Below are positions 54,443 to 63,037 of a stretch of DNA of 64,000 nt, one piece after another. Source of the stretch: Gammaproteobacteria bacterium (lineage in GTDB: Bacteria; Pseudomonadota; Gammaproteobacteria; SZUA-229); NCBI GenBank assembly GCA_016744065.1, contig JADGFA010000008.1, positions 1 to 64,000 on the forward strand. The letters are read 5' to 3'. Positions within the stretch are counted from its first letter, which is position 1, and each line of letters starts with the position of its first letter. The notes beneath the pieces are model-generated. The model ran no database searches. It worked only from the letters and a program-made list of their open reading frames with translations, and was not told the DNA's origin. The translations under genes and the position numbers were made by a program.

Positions 54443-55801
54443 ATGTCAAAAAGAAGAAAACGTAGAGCGCGTCTACCAGAAGAATTAGTAGAAGTTACAA
54501 TTGAATCATTAAGTCCTGAAGGTCGTGGCGTTGCGCATCATGAAGGAAAGGTTGTATTTGTTGATTTTGCTCTGGCTGGTGAAACGGTAGAGTTTAAATA
54601 TAGTCGTGTCAGTAAAAAATTTGATGAAGGGCGTGCAGTAAAAATTTTAAACGCATCGCCTGACAGAGTAGAACCAATCTGTGAACATTTTACAGTATGC
54701 GGTGGTTGTAGTATGCAGCATCAGGAGCATGAGGCTCAAATTCACAGTAAACAGGATGCTTTATTACAGCAGTTTCAACATCTTGGGCAGGTACGTCCTG
54801 AAAATGTTCTGCCACCTTTAAGGGGGCCATTAAAACATTATCGGCAAAAAGCACGATTAGGTGTGAAATATGTATTTAAAAAAGAAAAAGTACTGGTTGG
54901 GTTTCGTGAAAAGGGTAACTCGTTTTTAGCTGATATATTGAATTGCCCTGTGTTACATGAGTCAGTTGGTTTACGTATTACTGATTTATCCGAACTCATT
55001 ACAGGTATGCAGGCAAGGGCGAGTATTCCGCAGATTGAAGTAGCTGTAGATGATACAAAAACAGCTCTGGTGTTTCGCCACCTTGAAGAGCTGTCAGAAA
55101 ATGATAAATTAAAGCTAATAGCATTTGGAAAATCACATGATTTGCAAATCATGTTACAGCCCGGTGGGCCGGATACTGTTACCGCTCTGTGGCCGGAAAC
55201 GCCACCTGCTTTAAGCTATTCATTAAAGGAACAGCAGGTCACTATTGAGTTTCAGGTGAATGATTTTACTCAGGTAAACAGTGAAATAAATCAGTTAATG
55301 GTGAGCAAAGCAATACAGATGTTACAGCTGAACTCACAGGATAAAGTACTGGATTTGTTTTGTGGCCTGGGTAACTTTACCCTGGCAATGGCCAGACAAA
55401 GTGCTGAAGTAACCGGTGTTGAAGGTGCTGAAAGTATGGTGATTAAAGCCAGAGAAAATGCCAGGAGGAATAATATAGAAAATGTACAGTTTTTTGCTGC
55501 GGATTTATCCAGAGATATATCCGCGGAACTCTGGTTAAATAAAGCTGGAATCAGGCAGAAATACGATAAAGTATTGCTTGATCCGCCACGTTCAGGGGCA
55601 ATGGAAATGTTAAAGCACATTGGTAAATTGAAGGCGGAACGTATTGTATATGTTTCATGTAATCCGGCAACCCTGGCGCGTGATAGTTATGTACTGGTGC
55701 ATGAGCATGGTTATACATTAGAAGAGGCGGGCGTAATGGATATGTTTCCACATACGGCCCATGTAGAGTCAATTGCACTTTTTACCAGGAATGCTAAATA
55801 A
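54443..55801 (+). CDS. rlmD: 23S rRNA (uracil-1939-C5)-methyltransferase
   Basis: 452 residues. An N-terminal TRAM domain (about 1-65, after a Lys/Arg-rich start) precedes the iron-sulfur motif CEHFTVCGGCSMQHQ with its four cysteines (the fourth near NCPVLHE). The SAM domain has LDLFCGLGNFTLAMA, LLDPPRSGAME and the catalytic cysteine in VYVSCNPATLARD. It makes m5U1939 in 23S rRNA. It lies between cysM and the inositol-monophosphatase gene, which begins three nt after its stop. Confidence 0.96.
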   Translation: MSKRRKRRARLPEELVEVTIESLSPEGRGVAHHEGKVVFVDFALAGETVEFKYSRVSKKFDEGRAVKILNASPDRVEPICEHFTVCGGCSMQHQEHEAQIHSKQDALLQQFQHLGQVRPENVLPPLRGPLKHYRQKARLGVKYVFKKEKVLVGFREKGNSFLADILNCPVLHESVGLRITDLSELITGMQARASIPQIEVAVDDTKTALVFRHLEELSENDKLKLIAFGKSHDLQIMLQPGGPDTVTALWPETPPALSYSLKEQQVTIEFQVNDFTQVNSEINQLMVSKAIQMLQLNSQDKVLDLFCGLGNFTLAMARQSAEVTGVEGAESMVIKARENARRNNIENVQFFAADLSRDISAELWLNKAGIRQKYDKVLLDPPRSGAMEMLKHIGKLKAERIVYVSCNPATLARDSYVLVHEHGYTLEEAGVMDMFPHTAHVESIALFTRNAK

Positions 55802-55804
55802 GTA

Positions 55805-56608
55805 GTGAAAAAAATTCTCAGTCAACTTGAAGTTATCATTAAACGCCATGCTGCCGAGCAGATCATGTGTCGCTTTAATCAGGGAAGTTATAGCTTTAAG
55901 TTAGATGGCAGCCTGGTGACAGAAGCAGATTCCGAAATGCAGAAGGCCATGATGCTTAGTTTGCAGCACAATTGGCCAGAATATGCTGTTCTAGGTGAGG
56001 AAATGCCTGAGACAGAACAGCAGATGCAACTGGATAGTAATGCTAAAGGCTTATGGGTTTTAGATCCACTTGATGGCACCAGTAATTTTGCTAGTGGTAT
56101 TCCTGTTTTTTCAGTTTCAGTCGCATTGATAATAAATAATGAAGTTGTTCTGGGGTTAATATATGACCCTAATCGAAATGAAGTATTTAGTGCAATCAAA
56201 GGTGAGGGAGCCTGGTTGAATAAAAAACCATTAATTAGCCAGACAGAACGTAAGTTTTTAAACCAGTGTACAGCACAGATTGATTTTAAGCGCCTTACAC
56301 CCGATATGCGCGTTTGTCTTTCGCGAGAGCATCCGTATGCGTCGCAGCGTAATTTTGGTTCAGGTGCATTAGACTGGTGCTGGTTAGCGGCTGGACGTTG
56401 TCAAATTAATATTCACGGTGGGCAGAAACTCTGGGATTATATTGCAGGGCAGCTAATTTTAAGTGAAGCGGGTGGTTATGCCAAAACATTTGGTGGTGAT
56501 AATGTATTTAAGAGAACACTGGAAACACGGTCTGTTATGGCTGCCGTTAATCTTTCTTTATTTAAGCAGTTACAGAAATACCTGACATCAATGGCATGCA
56601 GGAACTAG
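55805..56608 (+). CDS. Inositol-1-monophosphatase family protein
   Basis: 267 residues starting at GTG 55805, three nt after rlmD. The FIG-superfamily metal sites are VTEADSEMQ, LGEEMPE, the DPLDGTSNFASGIPVFSVSVAL motif (a variant of the usual DPIDGTxNF), and GGQKLWDYIAGQLILSEAGG at the C-terminus. Substrates of this family range from inositol phosphate to CysQ-type PAP or histidinol phosphate; the exact one cannot be told here. It is most likely cotranscribed with cysM and rlmD. Confidence 0.92.
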   Translation: MKKILSQLEVIIKRHAAEQIMCRFNQGSYSFKLDGSLVTEADSEMQKAMMLSLQHNWPEYAVLGEEMPETEQQMQLDSNAKGLWVLDPLDGTSNFASGIPVFSVSVALIINNEVVLGLIYDPNRNEVFSAIKGEGAWLNKKPLISQTERKFLNQCTAQIDFKRLTPDMRVCLSREHPYASQRNFGSGALDWCWLAAGRCQINIHGGQKLWDYIAGQLILSEAGGYAKTFGGDNVFKRTLETRSVMAAVNLSLFKQLQKYLTSMACRN

Positions 56609-57109
56609 CCAGGTTATCTGGAGTGAAGGCTGTTAATAAGCAGGCACTCGTTTAGTGGTGTTTATTTAAGTTTTAGCATAGAGCACAACTGATTTTAAAA
56701 AGAATATACAAGTGAAAAGAGATGTAAATAAATATCACCTGTAAATAACTGTCATCCTGAGCGAATGTGAAGGATGACAGTTATAGCGTGGCCTCACTTG
56801 TGTGTGCAGGCTGGTTTAATTGTTGTCGGTTCGGCATTGCCCACTACTTAACAGATGATGGATTTGTGTTGTTTGACCCACACCACTAGTGTATTTAAAT
56901 AAGGGATGCTTGATCCTGAGTATGTGGTATCAGGCACTAGATTATATAATGGATTATTTTTTGTAGTTAAGTTATGAACGTATTCGCTTTATATTAACAG
57001 GGTGCGAATTTAAATGTTAATGCTATTAACTAGACATAAAATCTATATCCTGTCATATTAAGTGAACAGGGTGGTAGTTATATTAACCATAAATGAGAAT
57101 AAAATAAAA
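56609..57109. other. Non-coding gap with one strong palindrome
   Basis: About 500 bp without an ORF. It holds the 14-bp inverted repeat at 56745-56784 and otherwise AT-rich sequence. The promoter of the SPOR gene probably lies in its right half, but no clear boxes were seen. A GTG at 57062 could extend the SPOR gene into it. Confidence 0.45.
56745..56784. repeat. Strong inverted repeat, REP-like or terminator
   Basis: ATAACTGTCATCCT (56745-56758) and AGGATGACAGTTAT (56771-56784) are perfect 14-bp arms around a 12-nt loop. The core GTCATCCTGAGCG...AAGGATGAC resembles a dispersed intergenic hairpin that I recall from several unrelated genomes. It is 136 bp past the IMPase stop and lacks a T-run, so a REP-like or processing element is more likely than a classical terminator. 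Confidence 0.6.
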
Positions 57110-57958
57110 ATGGGTACTTTTGTAATTAATGAAGATCAAATTAAAAAAATAATCTTGGCTTTTGTTATTGCGGTTATTGTCAGTTTTTTATCAGGGTATT
57201 TTTTAGGTTCAAAATTTTCATTTCATGGTGGTAATGCGGATCAGTTAGATCGCCACAATGATACAGTCGAAAATAATAAGGTAATAGCTGAAAAAGTAGA
57301 TGATATTAAAAATAAAAACAATGAGCTAAAAACAGAAAAAATGGCAGTACTAGCTAAAAAAGAAGCACTGGATAAAGAGGTTGCAGACAAAAAGAAAGCT
57401 GTGGCTAAAAAAATAGCCGATAAGAAAGCAGCCGACAAGAAAAAAGTAGCTAAAGAAATTGCTGATAAAAAGGCGAAGGAAAAAAAATTAGAAATAAAAA
57501 AGAAGGAAGCCGCTCGAAAACAGGCCGCTAAAAAAGAAGAGGCCAGAAAGGAAGCAGCCAGAAAAGAAACAGCCAGAAAAGAGGCGACCAGAAAAGAAGT
57601 CGCAAGAAAAAAACAAATGGAAGAACAGTTGCTATTTGATGGATTAAATAAAGTGCCGACAAATGATGCTGATACTATTAATCCTTCGCTGGAAACAGAA
57701 ATAGAAAATGTATCGGGTGAACCGTATTACTCAATACAGGCAGGTATGTTTTCCAGTAAAACCAATGCTCACAGTTTTATTAAAAAACTTTCAGAAAAAC
57801 AGTTTAATGCATACTTAAGTGAGTTTTCATCCAGTTCTGGGGCTATAAAATATAATGTTCGTGTAGGTAAATTTGAGCAGCGTGATCAGGCACGAGACCG
57901 CTTAAAAGAATTACAGAAAGATTTTTCGTCCCCTGCTTATGTGGTGATAACTCGTTAG
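57110..57958 (+). CDS. Membrane-anchored SPOR-domain protein with long Lys/Ala-rich coiled coil
   Basis: 282 residues from ATG 57110; a GTG at 57062 would add 16. A single membrane helix (about 12-32, IILAFVIAVIVSFLSGYFLG) precedes a very charged Lys/Ala/Glu helix (about 55-185), partly built of ARKE-x pentads, then a linker and a C-terminal SPOR domain (about 210-282, YYSIQAGMFSSKTNAHSFIKKL and VRVGKFEQRDQARDRL). SPOR domains bind denuded glycan strands at the division septum, so a role in cell division or envelope is likely. Long coiled-coil SPOR proteins are common (FtsN/DamX/CvpA-type neighbours), but no such neighbour is seen here. Confidence 0.88.
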   Translation: MGTFVINEDQIKKIILAFVIAVIVSFLSGYFLGSKFSFHGGNADQLDRHNDTVENNKVIAEKVDDIKNKNNELKTEKMAVLAKKEALDKEVADKKKAVAKKIADKKAADKKKVAKEIADKKAKEKKLEIKKKEAARKQAAKKEEARKEAARKETARKEATRKEVARKKQMEEQLLFDGLNKVPTNDADTINPSLETEIENVSGEPYYSIQAGMFSSKTNAHSFIKKLSEKQFNAYLSEFSSSSGAIKYNVRVGKFEQRDQARDRLKELQKDFSSPAYVVITR

Positions 57959-58040
57959 TTAAATACCGCTTTACGATTGATAGAAAGCCGCATTGCTTCT
58001 CAGGTTTATCGCTCTGAGGGCATAATTATTAGGGGGGACT

Positions 58041-58727
58041 TTGTACAAACTAATTTGTTTTGATCTGGATGATACGCTCTGGCCATGCATGCCTACTATA
58101 CGGTTTGCAGAGCAAACACTTTACGACTGGTTGATTGAGTTTAAGCCAGAAATTGCTCATGCCAATACTATTGAACAGTTACACATCAAACGTAAGCAGT
58201 TAATGCAGCTTCGACCTGAATTGATTAACGATTTATCTGCTGCTCGGCGTATACATCTGCGACAGTTGGCAATGGAAACAGGGGATACGGAAGAATGGGT
58301 GGAAACTGCTTTTGATGTATTTTATCAGGCAAGACAAAAAGTTAAGCTGTTTGATGATGTGATACCCGTGTTATCAGTATTAAAAAACGAATACACACTG
58401 GCTGCTTTGACTAATGGTAATGCACATATCAGTAAAACAGGTTTAGCAAAATATTTTGATTTTCAGGTCTCAGCATCTGATGTGCAGGCTGCAAAACCAG
58501 ATCCTGCCATGTTTGTCTGTGCAATGGAAAAGGCGGGGGTAAAACAGTCGCAAACACTTCATGTGGGGGATCATCCGTTGCATGATATTCAGGGCGCGAG
58601 AAATGCCGGAATTGATTCGGTATGGGTGAAACGCTTTGATCAGGCATGGGATATTGAAGGCCCTGAAGTGAACCAGCAGTTTGTTAATCTGTATCAATTA
58701 AGTGACTGGCTATCGACAGGTTCCTGA
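58041..58727 (+). CDS. HAD-family phosphatase (YigB-like)
   Basis: 228 residues from TTG 58041, preceded by a strong AGGGGGG ribosome site. HAD motifs: I CFDLDDTLWP (nucleophile Asp), II LAALTNGNA, III KPDP (Lys) and IV VGDHPLHDI. The cap is the helical C1 type. The sequence reminds me of E. coli YigB, a flavin mononucleotide phosphatase, but the substrate is not certain. Confidence 0.9.
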   Translation: MYKLICFDLDDTLWPCMPTIRFAEQTLYDWLIEFKPEIAHANTIEQLHIKRKQLMQLRPELINDLSAARRIHLRQLAMETGDTEEWVETAFDVFYQARQKVKLFDDVIPVLSVLKNEYTLAALTNGNAHISKTGLAKYFDFQVSASDVQAAKPDPAMFVCAMEKAGVKQSQTLHVGDHPLHDIQGARNAGIDSVWVKRFDQAWDIEGPEVNQQFVNLYQLSDWLSTGS

Positions 58728-58812
58728 TTCAATATGTGCGATAGAAGAGATCTCCAAATTCATTCAGATTCGTATATAATAACTCGCTTAATTAATCCAG
58801 AATGAATATTTC

Positions 58813-59868
58813 ATGAAATATAAAACAGACGATTTACGTATTTCCGGTTTACAGGAAGTATTACCACCAGAAGAATTACACCGGGAATATCCTTTAACAG
58901 ATAGTGCATCTGATACTGTTTATGCTACTCGTAAGGCTATTCATGAAATTTTACAGGGTGAAAGTGATCGTCTACTGGTGATTGTTGGGCCCTGCTCGAT
59001 ACACGATACTAAAGCAGGGCGAGAGTATGCGGATCTTCTTAAACCCTTGATTGATGAGTTATCTGAAGATCTCTGCATTATCATGCGTATTTACTTTGAA
59101 AAGCCGCGCACAACAGTTGGCTGGAAAGGCCTGATTAATGATCCGCATCTGGATGATAGTTTTAATATCAATCACGGTTTACGTCAGGCACGTAGTTTAT
59201 TACTGGATATTGCGGATAAAGGAATACCCGCAGGAACAGAATATTTAGATTTAATTAGCCCCCAGTATATTTCTGATCTGGTGAGTTGGGGCGCCATTGG
59301 TGCACGAACCACGGAAAGTCAGGGGCACCGTGAACTGGCATCAGGACTATCCTGCCCCGTTGGGTTTAAAAATGGTACAGATGGGGGGCTAAAAGTTGCT
59401 GTAGATGCAATTCAGGCAGCATCACGTCCGCATGTGTTTATGTCATTAACCAAGCAGGGGCATTCCGCTATTTTTTCAACCACGGGAAATGAGGATTGTC
59501 ATATTATCCTGCGCGGTGGAAAAACACCTAATTATGATGCAGCCAGTGTCAAGCTGGCGACAGAACAGTTGCACAGCAAAGAGCAAAATACACGCCTTAT
59601 GATCGATTGTTCCCATGCGAATAGTGAGAAAAATCATAATCGTCAGATAGATGTTTGTCGTAATGTTAGTGAGCAACTTAAGGCGGGTAATAACGATATA
59701 ATGGGTGTCATGCTGGAAAGTCATTTAATCGCAGGGCGCCAGGATGTTAACGATAAAAATAACCTGACCTATGGGCAGAGTATTACGGATGCCTGCATTG
59801 CCTGGGATGAAACTGAGTTATTGTTAAGAGAGTTAGCAGAAGCTGTAAAGCTCAGACGTAAGAAGTAA
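58813..59868 (+). CDS. aroG: 3-deoxy-7-phosphoheptulonate synthase, class I (AroG-type)
   Basis: 351 residues, normal size. Motifs: KYKTDDLRISGLQEVLPPEEL at the N-terminus (part of the feedback site in the family), VGPCSIHD, RIYFEKPRTTVGWKGLINDP, GARTTESQGHRELASGLSCPVGFKNGTDG, HIILRGGKTPNY and MIDCSHANS with its metal ligands. It catalyses the first step of the shikimate pathway. By overall similarity AroG (Phe-sensitive) is most likely, but the feedback type cannot be fixed from sequence alone. Confidence 0.95.
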   Translation: MKYKTDDLRISGLQEVLPPEELHREYPLTDSASDTVYATRKAIHEILQGESDRLLVIVGPCSIHDTKAGREYADLLKPLIDELSEDLCIIMRIYFEKPRTTVGWKGLINDPHLDDSFNINHGLRQARSLLLDIADKGIPAGTEYLDLISPQYISDLVSWGAIGARTTESQGHRELASGLSCPVGFKNGTDGGLKVAVDAIQAASRPHVFMSLTKQGHSAIFSTTGNEDCHIILRGGKTPNYDAASVKLATEQLHSKEQNTRLMIDCSHANSEKNHNRQIDVCRNVSEQLKAGNNDIMGVMLESHLIAGRQDVNDKNNLTYGQSITDACIAWDETELLLRELAEAVKLRRKK

Positions 59869-59958
59869 CTTGCTGGTTTTAGGGTATGGGTCACTTATAG
59901 TGAGCTCAGACCAGTGGTGCGTGATTTTTAATTTTAAATTATTTCTACAGGATCAAAA

Positions 59959-59993
59959 TGGAGGGCAGTGCCTTAAAGCAGGATCCGCCTCCA
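59959..59993 (-). terminator. Candidate terminator of the small Fur-controlled gene
   Basis: On the minus strand TGGAGG and CCTCCA form a stem (with inner TGC/GCA) followed directly by TTTT, about 40 nt beyond the stop of the small gene at 60034-60222. The T-run on that strand favours termination of the minus transcript. Confidence 0.55.
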
Positions 59994-60033
59994 GTTGAGA
60001 TTATTCGAACTTGCTGTTTCTAACTATTAATTT

Positions 60034-60222
60034 CTAATCATCAATCGAGCGGTTTTGGCAGCTCATGTTTCCACAGTCCTTTGTGCAGTTAAGTTGTTGA
60101 TCTACAATCATTTTCTGCAGTTGGTCATGATTTACTGTTTTTACAGAACGTCCTGTTTTTGAGTCCAGTAGTCGTAGACTTAAATTAGGGCAACTAAGTA
60201 ATGTTGTTATCAGATCATTCAT
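60034..60222 (-). CDS. Small cysteine-containing protein under Fur control
   Basis: 62 residues: a Leu-rich start MNDLITTLLSCPNLSLRLLD, a central charged helix, and a C-terminal cluster of three cysteines (NCTKDCGNMSCQ). AAGGAT lies eight bases ahead of the ATG. Immediately upstream is a sigma-70 promoter (TTGATT, 16 bp, TATAAT) with a Fur box over the -10. The three clustered cysteines could bind iron or an iron-sulfur cluster, but this is not the Bfd pattern and not HemP as I know them. Because of the regulatory signals it is probably a real gene for iron limitation. Function unknown. Confidence 0.75.
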   Translation of the reverse strand: MNDLITTLLSCPNLSLRLLDSKTGRSVKTVNHDQLQKMIVDQQLNCTKDCGNMSCQNRSIDD

Positions 60223-60247
60223 TGTTGAATCCTTTAGTAAACTCCCA

Positions 60248-60266
60248 AATGAGAATTATACTCATT
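60248..60266 (-). promoter_or_regulatory. Fur box
   Basis: The 19-bp core AATGAGAAT-T-ATACTCATT is a palindrome with one mismatch, flanked by C and G that extend the arms (CAAATGAG and CTCATTTG). It matches the classic Fur operator form AATGAGAAT/ATTCTCATT closely. It covers the -10 hexamer of the small minus gene, 26 bp ahead of its ATG, so binding of Fur with iron would block transcription. Confidence 0.85.
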
Positions 60267-60282
60267 TGCAGCGATTAATCAA
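60255..60282 (-). promoter_or_regulatory. Sigma-70 promoter of the small Fur-controlled gene
   Basis: On the minus strand TTGATT (plus 60277-60282) is followed after 16 bp by TATAAT (plus 60255-60260). The -10 is a perfect consensus and lies inside the Fur box. Confidence 0.8.
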
Positions 60283-60581
60283 TTATGTTTACAGGTTTTT
60301 CATCTAATCAGGCATTATATTTTCTATGGACTGATCAGCATTTTTTGTGCATTTTGTGGGGTGTCACCCATTAGATTGGGAGCATTACAAATAATAACCC
60401 CATGTTCTTTAGCGGCTACTTTGCTGTATGGCCTTTATTCCCACCCGCTGCTTCTAGTTTATCTTTCTTAAAGAGTCATATAATTTGCGTTTAATAGCAG
60501 GCAATAACAAATTACTTTATATATAAATTTGCAGATTGTATGATGGCATAACTTAAACACCTTTGAACAATTAAAAAATTT

Positions 60582-61808
60582 ATGAGCACCATATTAAAAT
60601 CAGACAAACTTAATCAGGTTTGTTACGACATTCGTGGCCCTGTGTTACAGGAAGCTAAACGGCTGGAAGAAGAAGGCCACAGTATTACCAAGTTAAATAT
60701 TGGTAACCCTGCGCCATTTGGCCTGTGTGCACCAGATGAAATTATTCAGGATGTCATGCGTAACCTGGTGAACTGTCAGGGGTATTCAGATTCCAAAGGT
60801 GTGTACTATGCTCGGAAAGCGGTCATGCAGTATTGTCAGGAAAAAGACTTTCCTGCTGATGTCGACGTAGATGATATTTTCATTGGCAATGGCGTGAGTG
60901 AACTCATTGTAATGTCGATGCAGGCACTGCTGAACAATGGTGATGAGATGTTAGTTCCCGCACCCGATTATCCGTTATGGACTGCAGCGGTGAGTTTATC
61001 TGGCGGTCAGCCTGTGCATTACCTCTGTGATGAAGAAAATGACTGGCAACCTGATATTGCGGATATAGAGCGTAAGATCAGTCCTAAAACTCGCGGTATT
61101 GTGATAATAAATCCTAATAATCCAACCGGCGCCGTGTATACAAAACAAACTCTGCAGGCATTAATTGCTATTGCGCGGAAGCATGAGCTGATTATTTTTG
61201 CGGATGAAATTTACGATAAAGTTATTTATGATGACGCGAAACACATTGCACTGGCTTCACTGACAGATGATCTATTAACAATTAGTTTTAATGGTTTATC
61301 AAAAGCTTATCGAATTGCTGGTTTTCGTGCGGGCTGGATGGTCATTAGCGGTGCAAAAGACCATGCGCGTGACTTTATTGAAGGTATGGAGCTATTAGCA
61401 TCCATGCGTTTGTGCTCAAATGTACCGGGTCAGCATGCTATTCAGACTTCACTTGGCGGCTATCAAAGTATTAATGATCTGGTTGCTCCGGGTGGTCGTT
61501 TATATGAACAGATGGTGTATAGCTGGGAAATGCTGAATCAACTGGATGGAGTTAGTTGTGTAAGACCAAAAGGTGCACTGTATTTATTTGCCAAACTCGA
61601 TCCTGAAATTTATAAAATTGACGATGATGAAAAGTTTATTTTGCAATTGTTACAGCAGGAAAAAGTTTTACTGGTACAGGGCAGTGCTTTTAACTGGCCA
61701 AAAACAGATCATTTCAGGCTCGTGTTTTTATCACGTCGTGAAGATATGGATGGTGTAATGGAAAAAATGGATCGGTTTTTAAAACATTACCGTATAAACG
61801 GGCAATAA
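60582..61808 (+). CDS. alaA: Alanine-synthesising aminotransferase AlaA
   Basis: 408 residues, close to E. coli AlaA (405). The start LNQVCYDIRGPVLQEAKRLEEEGH, the segment LNIGNPAPFGL, LVPAPDYPLWTAAVSLSGG, the PLP-binding lysine in FNGLSKAYRIAGFRAGWM, and the SMRLCSNVPGQHAIQTSLGGY block are characteristic. It transfers amino groups from glutamate to pyruvate to make alanine in the cytoplasm. The gene stands alone. Confidence 0.95.
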   Translation: MSTILKSDKLNQVCYDIRGPVLQEAKRLEEEGHSITKLNIGNPAPFGLCAPDEIIQDVMRNLVNCQGYSDSKGVYYARKAVMQYCQEKDFPADVDVDDIFIGNGVSELIVMSMQALLNNGDEMLVPAPDYPLWTAAVSLSGGQPVHYLCDEENDWQPDIADIERKISPKTRGIVIINPNNPTGAVYTKQTLQALIAIARKHELIIFADEIYDKVIYDDAKHIALASLTDDLLTISFNGLSKAYRIAGFRAGWMVISGAKDHARDFIEGMELLASMRLCSNVPGQHAIQTSLGGYQSINDLVAPGGRLYEQMVYSWEMLNQLDGVSCVRPKGALYLFAKLDPEIYKIDDDEKFILQLLQQEKVLLVQGSAFNWPKTDHFRLVFLSRREDMDGVMEKMDRFLKHYRINGQ

Positions 61809-61855
61809 TAGTTGGTTGGGTTAATACAGGCTTCACTCTTAATTGTAATGAGTAG

Positions 61856-63037
61856 TCACTGGGTCAGGTTTTCATAAAGTTCTGAGCGCCCGCCACCGGC
61901 AGAAAAGACAGCATGTATCCGTGCCTTTTGTCCCTCGGTAAACATAAATATTTCATCATCAGTTACTACAGGTGTCATAAAATTCATAAACATGTCACTG
62001 CTGCCACATGAAACCATCGGGTAAACAGGGTGTTTGGGAAAACTTGTATTGGTCATGGGAGTGTCGTCTACAGCATCATCTACACTACAGGAATAACCGC
62101 CATCAATATGTAAAAGGTTTAACCAGTGACCAATTTCATGAGTAGCTGTTCGGCCTAAATGCAGGCCTTGATTACTTGCTAGTGGCTCTATTGTGCCAAA
62201 TGCCTGGTAAGCTATAATTATGCCATCGGTTAAAGGATCTCCACCCGGAAATTGCCCGCTACCCCCCACGCCAATATTGCCATTTCTGTCAGAACCATCA
62301 TGAACCCATATATTTAAATATCGGTTACTGGGCCATGCATCATGTCCTCCGCTGTTGCTGAAGTGAATATCTCCATTTTCCATATGCGTTAGATCTAGCG
62401 TTCTGGTAATCCCATTGGTTGGTTTACCATCAGGGTCTAATTTTATCATTGCAAATTCAATTTCTATATCAGCAATAAACGATTTAAATTCTTCAGGCAC
62501 TTTTGATAAATCTGTATTTCTTTTTCTGTAATCTTTATTGAGTACCTCAATTTGCGATAAAATTTTCTCTTCACTTATATTAGATTCATGTTGCGGGTTA
62601 TCTTGATAGAGCACATGTACAACGACAGGGATGCGTAATAAAGTTCGATTTCCTGAAATGGTGATTTTTACATTCATTTGCGTAGTGGCGTCATTATCAT
62701 CTGTTGCTGATAATTTTACTTCGTAGATATTATCGACATTATCGTCATGAGGGCTATCAAAGTCAGGTACGAAGACGAACGAAAGTTCACCGCTTTCAGG
62801 TTGAATTGAAAAATCAGCAGCATCAATACCACCGGCTATACCAAAAGTAATAGTGTCGCCTTCCGCATCACCTGCCATGGCTTGATAGCCTGTTTCAAGA
62901 CGATTATCAAGCGTTGAAAAAGAAGTGTCAGAGGTGAAAACAGGTGCTTGTTGAGAGCTACCACCACCACAGGAAAAGAGAGTTGCAAGTGTAGCCAGAG
63001 TAAGAAAAAGATTGAGTTTTTTGTTTCTATTAATCAT
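61856..63037 (-). CDS. Lipoprotein zinc metalloprotease of the M43 (pappalysin/cytophagalysin) type
   Basis: 393 residues. A lipoprotein signal ends in the lipobox LFSC at about residue 20-23, followed by GGGSSQQ. A cadherin-like repeat (about 30-130, with FTSDTSFSTLDN and YEVKLSATDDNDA) precedes the catalytic domain. The zinc motif THEIGHWLNLLHIDGG (HExxHxxGxxH type) and a downstream Met-turn region (DMFMNFMTPVVTDD) are characteristic of M43B metzincins. It is likely attached to the cell surface or periplasmic face of the outer membrane. Substrate unknown. No neighbouring gene is linked; it is divergent from the region to the right. Confidence 0.9.
   Translation of the reverse strand: MINRNKKLNLFLTLATLATLFSCGGGSSQQAPVFTSDTSFSTLDNRLETGYQAMAGDAEGDTITFGIAGGIDAADFSIQPESGELSFVFVPDFDSPHDDNVDNIYEVKLSATDDNDATTQMNVKITISGNRTLLRIPVVVHVLYQDNPQHESNISEEKILSQIEVLNKDYRKRNTDLSKVPEEFKSFIADIEIEFAMIKLDPDGKPTNGITRTLDLTHMENGDIHFSNSGGHDAWPSNRYLNIWVHDGSDRNGNIGVGGSGQFPGGDPLTDGIIIAYQAFGTIEPLASNQGLHLGRTATHEIGHWLNLLHIDGGYSCSVDDAVDDTPMTNTSFPKHPVYPMVSCGSSDMFMNFMTPVVTDDEIFMFTEGQKARIHAVFSAGGGRSELYENLTQ

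Larger units (their letters stand above)
60223..60581. other. Intergenic region with the Fur-controlled promoter (left) and alaA upstream region (right)
   Basis: The first 60 bp hold the Fur box and promoter of the small minus gene. The remaining 300 bp up to alaA contain no ORF and no clear hairpin, only AT-rich DNA. An alaA promoter is expected in the last 100 bp but was not pinned down. Confidence 0.5.
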
